Below are positions 14,714-22,011 of a stretch of 23,394 nt of DNA, piece after piece. Under the pieces are notes generated by a model. The model was given only the letters and a program-made list of their open reading frames with translations. It did no database searches and was not told where the DNA came from. Numbering within the stretch: position 1 is the stretch's first letter; every line of letters starts with the position of its first letter. The translations under genes were made by a program, and so were the position numbers. The stretch is from Microcaldota archaeon (GTDB taxonomy: Archaea; Micrarchaeota; Micrarchaeia; Micrarchaeales; Micrarchaeaceae), in assembly GCA_021810685.1 (NCBI GenBank), contig JAJZII010000003.1:1-23394 (forward strand), in the 5' to 3' direction.

Positions 14714-17080
14714 GTGGTACTTGGCTTGCCCAACGTGAAACTGATAGTGTTTGCGATCGTGGTAGTGTTCGCCGTGATGCTCGGCGTCCTTGGCTACGTC
14801 GCGCTGACGCTCAGGGGCAGTGGCGCCCTGCCTGCACCAGCCCCGCTGGCCCACGTCCTGCCGACAGTGCTCAGCGCCTCGCTTACAGGCCAGAACCTTC
14901 TCGCATACAACAACAATCAGTCGTACATACCCTACGCCACGTTTTCGTACCTCTCGTCCAACTCCAGCACTATAACTATCAACGCCACTCTACTGAGGTC
15001 GCCTCCTCCGTCGTCAGTGTACCTGCTTGAGCCGTACCCTACGTGCGTCGGCTGCAACTACGCCGGGTTGGTCGCTGGCAGCTTGGGTAAATACTTGTAC
15101 AGGTACGGTGTGATAGCAAACCCATCGTACCTGACCAACGTCTCGCAGGCCAATATAACGTCGATGCCACGGGACTCCGTGCTCATAATGCTTAACGGTC
15201 TTATGCCGCAGTATATGTTCAACGACGTCAGCGGCACCAACACGACGCTAATCCAGTACTTGCTCAACCAAGGCGACAGCATAGTGTACGTCGGCCAGAA
15301 CTTCACCAGCGTGCTGCTCGACACTGGCGTCGTAGTGCCCAACACAAGGGCGCCCCTGTACCTGCTTACCGGGCCTGCTCAACCCCAATCTGGAAGCGGC
15401 TTCTACTTCGACAATGCTACCTATTCGCTGGCGGAGGGCGCAACATACGGGCCGCTGACGTACGTCAACGTGGCTAACGGTTCGATAGTGGCGTTCCCCA
15501 ACTACCTAAGCTCGTGGCCTAATGCCACCGACGCCTCGATTGACATAGCGCGTGCGGTCTCGATGATGTTCTGGCTGCCAGCATACTCAAAGGGCTCCTC
15601 GTCGATTGTACTGAACCAATATGCCAACACAACGGGCAGCGTCGGGGTGCTGATGAATGAGCCCACAATACCATACTCATCAGCCGCGCTCTCGCGGCTG
15701 GACAGGGGCACGCTACGGGCCGTGGTCTACAACGGCGCCAACTACAGTCTGTCTGGCCGAAGCAGGTACATAGTGCTTACCGGCACCCCTTCATACTCTT
15801 CCAACGGCTCGCTGTCGATGCCAGAGAGCGTCATACCAGGCAGGGCTGCCTCTCTCGTGTTAGAAGTCGACACTCACTCGTCCATTCCCGTCAGTATACA
15901 GCCACACATAAGCGTCCGCTCCCTGAACATGAGCAGGGTGACCGAGATACCGTTGCAGTACTTCAATGCCGCAGGCAATTTTACGTTCCTGAAGTCAGTG
16001 CCGTTCGACATTCCTCCAGGTGAGTACATAGCCGAGCTCCGCGGCTTCTCTGGTTACCTCTACGCGTCGACGCTCTTCAACGTCTCCCCAGTGACGATAA
16101 TGCTCCAGAGCGCCAATTATTCGTCGAACCGCTTCTCGTTCCTCCTCCAGTCCAGCGGGCTTCCGCTCTCTGGCATAAGCTACACAATTAGCGTCAACGG
16201 TCTGTACACGGTTAGTGGCACCATTGATCACGGCGTGATAAACTACACGCTGCCGAAGGGATCGCCGGCATTGTACGGTAACCTCGCTTTCAACATCAGC
16301 ATGCTCTCCACGACGTTCACATACACCGCGAAGCACCCTGCGCCCACCATCGTCATAAACCAGCAGTACGTCGTGCTCGGCATAGTTGGTGTGATAGTGC
16401 TTGCGTTGGTCACGCTCGTCAGGGCGCCGAACCGTGACGAGTTCTACATAGACGTGCCGCACCTGCCGAAACGCGAGGCCACGCCCGTCAAGATACGGGC
16501 AGCGGAGCTGGTCTCCATATTTGACAAGATGAACATCTACTATCACTGGAGGTATATGCCTCTCAATAAGGCCGAACTGCGTGTCGGCGTCGCCAACAAC
16601 ATACGGTTCAATGGCATGCCAGTGAACCTGACCTACAACAATCTAGACATACTGCTAGACCAGCTCGTCGTGCACGGCGACGTGGTTACGACAGGGGAGC
16701 TCTACGCCCCCAAGTCCTGGATCACACAGAGCGGCTATGACCTTGAATACTTGGCGACGTTCAAGAAGCTCAGGCTGTACATGGTCACGCACGCTTACGT
16801 GTTCACAGACATAGGCTCAAGCCCCGTCGCCGACATGGTCGTTGCGCTGCACGGCGAGCGCGCCTACGTTGTGATATATTCGCCTACCAGCAAGTTCAAG
16901 AAAATGCCAGTGTACAAGAACTCGAAGACGTACCTGGTGTTCCTGAACGGTGACAGGCTGGATGAGTTCAGGGAGCGGCTCTACGGATCACCGAACGAGA
17001 GCAACGAGATACTCAAGATGTATGTGTCTTCGGGCATGGTTACGCTGGTAGATGCCGACCATCCTGAAGCCATAGAATAA
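14714..17080 (+). CDS. Large two-helix surface protein with cytosolic C-terminal domain
   Basis: A 788-residue protein. The GTG at 14714 is the assumed start; an ATG at 14774 would cut into the first helix and is less likely. Residues 8-33 are a membrane helix, 34-550 an extracellular region with many N-x-S/T sequons, a C-x2-C (CVGC, about 111-114) and a stretch DSVLIMLNGLM...LIQYLLNQGDSIVYVG, which resembles a Rossmann-type glutaminase-like fold, then beta-rich repeats. A second helix lies at 552-569 (VVLGIVGVIVLALVTLV). Residues 570-788 are cytosolic, with a helical part about 590-660 that could be winged-helix and an alpha/beta end. It follows the ATPase group by 14 bases and could be the surface receptor or partner of the system. 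No enzyme motif was recognised. Downstream genes converge. Confidence 0.78.
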   Translation: MVLGLPNVKLIVFAIVVVFAVMLGVLGYVALTLRGSGALPAPAPLAHVLPTVLSASLTGQNLLAYNNNQSYIPYATFSYLSSNSSTITINATLLRSPPPSSVYLLEPYPTCVGCNYAGLVAGSLGKYLYRYGVIANPSYLTNVSQANITSMPRDSVLIMLNGLMPQYMFNDVSGTNTTLIQYLLNQGDSIVYVGQNFTSVLLDTGVVVPNTRAPLYLLTGPAQPQSGSGFYFDNATYSLAEGATYGPLTYVNVANGSIVAFPNYLSSWPNATDASIDIARAVSMMFWLPAYSKGSSSIVLNQYANTTGSVGVLMNEPTIPYSSAALSRLDRGTLRAVVYNGANYSLSGRSRYIVLTGTPSYSSNGSLSMPESVIPGRAASLVLEVDTHSSIPVSIQPHISVRSLNMSRVTEIPLQYFNAAGNFTFLKSVPFDIPPGEYIAELRGFSGYLYASTLFNVSPVTIMLQSANYSSNRFSFLLQSSGLPLSGISYTISVNGLYTVSGTIDHGVINYTLPKGSPALYGNLAFNISMLSTTFTYTAKHPAPTIVINQQYVVLGIVGVIVLALVTLVRAPNRDEFYIDVPHLPKREATPVKIRAAELVSIFDKMNIYYHWRYMPLNKAELRVGVANNIRFNGMPVNLTYNNLDILLDQLVVHGDVVTTGELYAPKSWITQSGYDLEYLATFKKLRLYMVTHAYVFTDIGSSPVADMVVALHGERAYVVIYSPTSKFKKMPVYKNSKTYLVFLNGDRLDEFRERLYGSPNESNEILKMYVSSGMVTLVDADHPEAIE

Positions 17081-17089
17081 GCGGCGCAG

Positions 17090-18697
17090 TCACTCTTCTT
17101 CCATAATATCTTCTTGCTCCTCCGCGCCAGAATCTGTTTCATCTTTCCCTGAAACCTTCGGGTAATGCTTGGCTATGAGCTCGTCGAGCCTGCTCTCTAC
17201 TTCCTGTTGGCTGGCTCCAGTGAGCGTGCTGACATCCTTCGAAAGCTGCTTGGCGTACCTGCTTATTGTCTTGTACTTGCCTGTCTCAGTGCTCATCTGC
17301 TGCCTGCCCCGTATATAACGCTGCACCCCGCGCGCGGCGTCCATGAGTGCGAGCTTTATCTCCTCGACTATCTCGTCCTCCTGCGCTATCGCTTCCTTGC
17401 CTACGCCGGAGTATGGTATATATATAGAAGAGACGTTAACGAACACGCTGACGGGCTGTGCCTCCAGGTCTATGCCATAGCGCTTCCACTGCACGCTCCT
17501 TGCAGCGGTCGTTATTGCGCAGCTGCCGCTGTCGAACAGCAGCGGTACCCTGTTGGCGAACCTCAGCACCGAGCCCTCATACTCATCCTCGACCTTCTTG
17601 CCCGCTCCGCCGCCGTACGCGACCGCGGCCTCAACGATGAATGGTATGCCGCCGTTGAAGAGCTGCGGCTTCCTCTCCACGACGTGCATGAAGTCTGGTC
17701 CGAGTATGTTCTTCAGCGCCAGCTTTATGCGCTCGGCGCCTATCGCTCTTATCATGCTGGCATCCGGAGCCATCCATTTCACCTTCTTTATGGCTTCGAC
17801 GAGTGCTTCCGCCTCTGCCCAGGTGATGTTCCTGGGGTTTTTGTCAATTATATCACCCACGATGCCGCGGAGCTCATCTACTTTGCCATCGCTGACCCTT
17901 GCGAACGTGTCTGTCAGGAAAGACGACACCTTCCTGCTCTCGCTCTTGTGTGCAAACTCAAGCATGTCGTTTACCGCTATGCCGAGGGGGTGTGGCCTCG
18001 CCGCCTTCGGTACCTCGGGTACCGTATCTACGGCGCGCATGAACTTGTATTCCTTGCCTGTGGGATCTGTGAACGCTATCTGCGCGTGCGGGTTCGCCAG
18101 AGCTGTGCGCTTGATATACTCATAAACGCCGTGATCACTGTTCTCGTACTTGACCTGCGCGAATTCTGCTTCTACAATCAAGCCCGTGCCCTCTATCGAC
18201 GAATCTGCGAAGTTTTCCACTATGGGCTTGTTCCTTAGCGTGTCTATCGAGACGCTGCATGAGTAGCGCTCACCATTGGCCGTGGCCGATTCGGCATGCA
18301 CCGGCTTGCCAGTGCTCGTCTGCGCGAAGAGGGTGCAGCCTGCAGCGCCTATGCCCTGCTGACCGCGCTGCTGCACGTACCTGTGGAACTTCGTACCTGC
18401 CAGTATAGTTGCGAGCGCCCTGCCTACAAACTTCTTTGGTATGCCAGGCCCGTTGTCCCGCACCCTGACTCTGTACTTGTTGTCTCCTGTTTGCGTCACC
18501 TGCACAGATATGTCAGGCAGTATGCTGCCTTCTTCGCACGCGTCTATAGAATTAGTAACATACTCGTGCACCACGGTGACCAGGGACCTTACCACGCCGG
18601 CATACCCTAGCATCTGTCTGTTCTTCTTGAAGAACTCCGCTATCGAGTGCTCCTTGAACTCCGTGAATATATCGTCTGCTTTCCTGCTCTCGCTCAT
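17090..18697 (-). CDS. top6B: DNA topoisomerase VI subunit B
   Basis: A 535-residue GHKL ATPase subunit of the type IIB topoisomerase that relaxes and decatenates DNA by ATP-driven double-strand passage. The N-terminal Bergerat fold is complete: E45 and N49 in HEYVTNSID, the DNGPGIP loop at 81-87, and GQQGIGAAG at 112-120. A helix-two-turn-helix and transducer domain follow, then an acidic C-terminal tail. Length matches the family. The start is the ATG at 18697-18695, overlapping the stop of the KH gene (ATGA), rather than an upstream frame that runs through that gene. The catalytic partner Top6A, which cuts DNA, is not in the window and would normally lie next to this gene. Confidence 0.95.
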   Translation of the reverse strand: MSESRKADDIFTEFKEHSIAEFFKKNRQMLGYAGVVRSLVTVVHEYVTNSIDACEEGSILPDISVQVTQTGDNKYRVRVRDNGPGIPKKFVGRALATILAGTKFHRYVQQRGQQGIGAAGCTLFAQTSTGKPVHAESATANGERYSCSVSIDTLRNKPIVENFADSSIEGTGLIVEAEFAQVKYENSDHGVYEYIKRTALANPHAQIAFTDPTGKEYKFMRAVDTVPEVPKAARPHPLGIAVNDMLEFAHKSESRKVSSFLTDTFARVSDGKVDELRGIVGDIIDKNPRNITWAEAEALVEAIKKVKWMAPDASMIRAIGAERIKLALKNILGPDFMHVVERKPQLFNGGIPFIVEAAVAYGGGAGKKVEDEYEGSVLRFANRVPLLFDSGSCAITTAARSVQWKRYGIDLEAQPVSVFVNVSSIYIPYSGVGKEAIAQEDEIVEEIKLALMDAARGVQRYIRGRQQMSTETGKYKTISRYAKQLSKDVSTLTGASQQEVESRLDELIAKHYPKVSGKDETDSGAEEQEDIMEEE

Positions 18698-19218
18698 GGT
18701 CCCATGCCCTCGTTCACCATGTGCCTGTGCTTCCTGTGCGCCGCCTCCATCCTGCTGTACGCCAGCCTGTGGGAGCCGCCCTCTATTATGGTGCGAGCCG
18801 CGGTTTCGGCCTCGTCTATCTCTTCCGCCTTTCCTATGAAGCAAACGGTGTCGCCGTACACGCTCATGAAGGCGCCGCTCACCGCCTCTATATACCTCTT
18901 GGCCCGCCCATCCTCTCCTATGAGCCTGGAGCGCACGTTCATCGTGCGCTTCTTGCTGGAGTGCGAGCCTATGTCCATCGAGGCGAAGTAGGTGCTCTCG
19001 TCCGCCAGCTTCTGCGCTTTGGTCAGGTCAAAGCCCCTGCCAAAAGCATACACTATATTCCTGGCGACATACTCATCGTATGATCCGCCATCGAGCTCTA
19101 CCAAAGAGCCCGCACCCACGCGTATGCTGCATTTGCAGAGTTTCTCAAGCTTCCTGAGCATAGCACCCTTGCTCGCAAGAAGCCTAGCTCTCTCCTGTGG
19201 TATAAACACTTCCTGCAT
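18694..19218 (-). CDS. Double-KH RNA-binding protein, Dim2/Pno1-like
   Basis: A 174-residue protein with two KH folds, about 1-63 and 90-155. The second keeps the GxxG loop in RLIGEDGRAKRYIE; the first is degenerate (ASKG). This is the layout of the archaeal Dim2/Pno1 (Krr1-related) protein, which binds the 3' end of 16S rRNA during small-subunit assembly. The start at 19218 is fixed by AGGAGG at 19225-19230; a longer frame upstream has no such site and a Cys-rich N-terminus unlike the family. The gene overlaps top6B by four bases, and in other archaea KH and top6 genes are also neighbours, as far as I recall. Confidence 0.88.
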   Translation of the reverse strand: MQEVFIPQERARLLASKGAMLRKLEKLCKCSIRVGAGSLVELDGGSYDEYVARNIVYAFGRGFDLTKAQKLADESTYFASMDIGSHSSKKRTMNVRSRLIGEDGRAKRYIEAVSGAFMSVYGDTVCFIGKAEEIDEAETAARTIIEGGSHRLAYSRMEAAHRKHRHMVNEGMGP

Positions 19219-19224
19219 GCCATT

Positions 19225-19230
19225 CCTCCT
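19225..19230 (-). promoter_or_regulatory. Strong ribosome binding site for the KH gene
   Basis: AGGAGG on the minus strand lies six bases before the ATG at 19218. It decides the start of the KH gene against the longer open frame beginning at 19419. Confidence 0.75.
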
Positions 19231-19264
19231 CAAAGAACCGTCGCTATGCAGCTTCTCTGTCAAA

Positions 19265-19272
19265 GTATAAAT
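19265..19272 (-). promoter_or_regulatory. TATA box of the KH-top6B operon
   Basis: On the minus strand the sequence reads ATTTATAC. It is centred about 26 bases before a start near 19243, leaving a leader of about 25 bases with the strong ribosome site. It shares the 203-base intergenic region with the divergent radical SAM promoter. Confidence 0.6.
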
Positions 19273-19343
19273 AATATAGTGCGGGCATACCTGCCTGCAC
19301 CATCTACATTTAAGGGAAACCAGTAAAGTTCTGTTCCCGAATG

Positions 19344-19353
19344 CTTTAAAAAC
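19344..19353 (+). promoter_or_regulatory. TATA box of the radical SAM operon
   Basis: CTTTAAAAAC lies about 73 bases before the ATG at 19422, so transcription would begin near 19374 with a leader of roughly 45-50 bases. A ribosome site TTGGTG at 19411-19416 lies five bases before the ATG. Confidence 0.55.
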
Positions 19354-19421
19354 CCTGCAAACCGGTAAATAATACTCAGCCCGTAGCAGGGCTAATATCA
19401 TATTAGAAAGTTGGTGCAAAA

Positions 19422-21278
19422 ATGGACGTAAAAGGGGACGACGTTGGAAGGTTCAGCGCGAAAGCTGACGCGGTCGAGATACAACTGACAAAGAACATGG
19501 AAGCCGTAGAGTTCCAGGCTACGGCTGCCAAGGTCCACGCCGGCGCGCAGTCTGAGCAGGTCACGATAGATCCTGTGCTCGCTCCCTATCACAGGACTAT
19601 GGAGGAGATAGAGCGCATGCAGGTCATAGAGCAGACGAAGACCGTCTGCCCGGAGTGCAAGCTCATAGTGGATGGCACAATCTACAAGGACGGAGACAAC
19701 GTAATGATACGCAAACAGTGCCCCGAGCACGGCTGGACAATCGAGAAGTACTGGGAAGACTACGACATGTACATGAAGATGCGGCGCTACAACTACTTCG
19801 GCCGCGGCTTCGACAACCCCAACTACATAACTGACACCAAAGGGGCCAACTGCCCATTCGACTGCGGAATGTGCGAGAGGCACAAGTCACACACTGGCCT
19901 GGCGAACGTCGTTGTCACCAACAGGTGCCACCTCTCGTGCTGGTACTGCTTCTTCTACGCGAAGGAGGGCGAGGCCATCTACGAGCCTTCGCTGCCCGAG
20001 ATAGACAAGATATTCAGGAACCTGAGGAGCCAGAAGCCAATACCTGCCAACGCGCTGCAGATCACAGGCGGCGAGCCGACGATGCACCCCAAGATATTGG
20101 AGATAGTCGAGTCGGCGAAGAAGGCAGGCTTCGACCAGATACAGCTCAACACTACTGGTATAAACCTGGCGCTCAATCCAGGCATGGCCATGAAGCTCAG
20201 GCATGCAGGGGTAAGCACGCTCTACATGAGCTTCGACGGAGTTACGAAGCGCGCAAACCCTAAGAACCACTGGGAGACGCCGATGGCGCTCGACGTGGCT
20301 AGGAAGGCAGGTATAGGCGTCGTGCTCGTGCCGACGGTCATACGCACGATAAACGAGAACGAATTGGGTGCCATGATCAACTTCGCGCTCAACAACTCCG
20401 ACGTTGTCCGCGCGATAAACTTCCAGCCGGTCAGCCTCGTCGGCCGCATGCCCTCGAGACTTAGGGAGAAGCAGCGCATAACAATACCTGGAGCTATTAA
20501 GCTCATAGAGCAGCAGACGAACGGCGCGATAACTAAGGAGGACTGGTTCTCCGTGCCATATATAGGAGGTATAAATAAGTTCATTGAGGCGCTCACGGGT
20601 GAGTACAAGTACGACATGTCGATACACTTCGCATGCGGCGCTGGCACCTACATCTTCCTCGACAGCGACAACAAGGTTATACCAATAACCAGGTTCGTCG
20701 ACGCAGCCGGCCTGATAGAACATCTGCAAAGAGCGGTAGACTCCATGGCTGGCAAGGGCAAGCTGCAGCGCAGGCTGATAGCGCAAAACGCCCTGCTTGG
20801 ATTCCGCAAGTTCATAGACAAGAAGAACCAGCCAAAATCGGTAAACTTCATGAAGCTGCTCACCAGCCTGTTCCTGAAGCACAACTTCGAGAGCATGGGT
20901 GCGCTGCAGATGAAGAGCGTCTTCATAGGTATGATGCACTTTCAGGACGAGTACACGTACGACATACACCGCGTCGAGAAGTGCGACATACACTACGCGA
21001 TGCCTGATGGCGAGGTGCTTCCATTCTGCACTTTCAACGTCTTCCCTGAAGTATACAGGGACAAGGTGCAGAGGCAGTATAGCATACCTGCCACGGAATG
21101 GCAGAGCACTCACGGCGACTGGAGCTACCCGAAGGACAAGTACGTCAGGGACATAAAGACCCTGGAATCGAGCGAGCCCTACAAGCGCACCTACGGCAAG
21201 ATGGTCGACTTCTTCGCTCTGCCGGTCAACAGCGGGAAGCCTACCTCTAGCTTCACCAACGAGGTCTTCAGCAACTGA
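19422..21278 (+). CDS. Tetraether lipid synthase-like radical SAM protein (MJ0619 family)
   Basis: A 618-residue radical SAM enzyme. Cysteines occur in order: C76, C79, C100 and H103 (a zinc/rubredoxin-type ribbon), C144-x3-C148-x2-C151, the SAM-binding motif C169-x3-C173-x2-C176 (NRCHLSCWYC), then ITGGEPTMHP for SAM binding, C405, and C-terminal C521 and C536 (PFC). The layout of extra clusters, CPFDCGMCERHKSHT followed directly by the radical SAM motif, is that of the MJ0619/Tes family, whose members join two diether lipids into membrane-spanning tetraethers through C-C bonds between their tails. Substrate assignment here is by family and not proven; the family was earlier proposed to act on pterins. 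The first 70 residues are Lys/Glu/Ala-rich and unlike the rest. The gene is followed, after a 9-base gap with a ribosome site, by a small partner gene. Confidence 0.87.
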   Translation: MDVKGDDVGRFSAKADAVEIQLTKNMEAVEFQATAAKVHAGAQSEQVTIDPVLAPYHRTMEEIERMQVIEQTKTVCPECKLIVDGTIYKDGDNVMIRKQCPEHGWTIEKYWEDYDMYMKMRRYNYFGRGFDNPNYITDTKGANCPFDCGMCERHKSHTGLANVVVTNRCHLSCWYCFFYAKEGEAIYEPSLPEIDKIFRNLRSQKPIPANALQITGGEPTMHPKILEIVESAKKAGFDQIQLNTTGINLALNPGMAMKLRHAGVSTLYMSFDGVTKRANPKNHWETPMALDVARKAGIGVVLVPTVIRTINENELGAMINFALNNSDVVRAINFQPVSLVGRMPSRLREKQRITIPGAIKLIEQQTNGAITKEDWFSVPYIGGINKFIEALTGEYKYDMSIHFACGAGTYIFLDSDNKVIPITRFVDAAGLIEHLQRAVDSMAGKGKLQRRLIAQNALLGFRKFIDKKNQPKSVNFMKLLTSLFLKHNFESMGALQMKSVFIGMMHFQDEYTYDIHRVEKCDIHYAMPDGEVLPFCTFNVFPEVYRDKVQRQYSIPATEWQSTHGDWSYPKDKYVRDIKTLESSEPYKRTYGKMVDFFALPVNSGKPTSSFTNEVFSN

Positions 21279-21282
21279 GGTG
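21277..21282 (+). promoter_or_regulatory. Ribosome binding site deciding the partner gene start
   Basis: GAGGTG lies five bases before the ATG at 21288, a normal distance. It overlaps the radical SAM stop codon and favours this ATG over the GTG at 21282, which would be part of the site itself. Confidence 0.65.
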
Positions 21283-21287
21283 TGACG

Positions 21288-21959
21288 ATGGACAGGAGCG
21301 ATAAACAGCCACAGAAGAGCGAATACCAGCAGGAGCTCGAGCAGAGCGCCTCGATAGACCAGTCGATGCTTGAGAACCAGTACATAACGGATGAGCGCGG
21401 AAACAAGTTCCGCGTGCCCTACAGGAAGGTCAGGCAGGCCGTGTTCTCTAAGATAAGCAAGGAGAGCTACCCTGACCAGGAGCATGCCGCGCGTCTGCAG
21501 TACAGGTTGATGCTCAAGGACGCGATACTCAAGGCAAGAGTAAACTACATAAAGGGCATAATAACCGTGATCTACAACCCCAAGGACGCGGACAACCTCA
21601 AGGAGAAGATGAGTCTGGACGAGATAATAGAGTTCCTCTCCACAGAAGGTGTCCACGTTGACAGGCAGAATATGGCTGACGAAGAGTACGACTACTACAA
21701 AAACTTCTACTCGTACGCGTTCAATTCGCCATCCGTGCGCGAGCACGCACCATATGGCTACACTCTCGAAGAGTGGCGTAAGATGAAGCCTGAGTGGGAA
21801 CGCAAGAAGGCAGAGTACAAGCGGAAGAGCGAGGAGAAGCAGAAGGCCTTCCAGGAAGATTACCTGCGTCAGCACCCCGAGCTCGCCCAGGAACTCGGTG
21901 TGGAGGTGCCTCAGGCAAAGAAAAAGCTGACGCTCGTGCAGAGAATCTTCGGCAGGTAG
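21288..21959 (+). CDS. Unrecognised radical SAM partner with HMA-like half-domain
   Basis: A 223-residue soluble, highly charged protein encoded immediately after the Tes-like gene and probably co-translated with it. Residues 1-30 are Gln/Ser-rich. About 62-120 reads as helix, strand, strand, helix: a Lys-rich helix, ARVNYIKGIITVIYNP, a linker, then LDEIIEFLSTEGVHVD. The strand-strand-helix part follows the pattern of heavy-metal-associated (HMA, ferredoxin-like) domains, but the CxxC metal site is absent. Residues 150-205 form a long charged helix (KKAEYKRKSEEKQKAF) that may pack as a coiled coil. It could be an electron- or lipid-carrier adaptor for the neighbouring enzyme. I do not know this family by name. 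Confidence 0.75.
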   Translation: MDRSDKQPQKSEYQQELEQSASIDQSMLENQYITDERGNKFRVPYRKVRQAVFSKISKESYPDQEHAARLQYRLMLKDAILKARVNYIKGIITVIYNPKDADNLKEKMSLDEIIEFLSTEGVHVDRQNMADEEYDYYKNFYSYAFNSPSVREHAPYGYTLEEWRKMKPEWERKKAEYKRKSEEKQKAFQEDYLRQHPELAQELGVEVPQAKKKLTLVQRIFGR

Positions 21960-22011
21960 AAGAATGAGCGGCAGTTCTGGTTCCACAGCGTGTGAGCTGA
22001 TAGGTTAATGG

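Noticed and set aside
17165..18238. 357-codon open frame antisense to top6B
   Set aside because: The minus strand has complete Top6B motifs; the plus-strand frame is a shadow with no motif or ribosome site.
19887..21986. 699-codon open frame antisense to the radical SAM gene
   Set aside because: Its product is Leu/Val/His/Arg-rich without any recognisable motif, and the sense strand encodes a clear enzyme. It is the expected by-product of codon bias in G/C-rich coding DNA.
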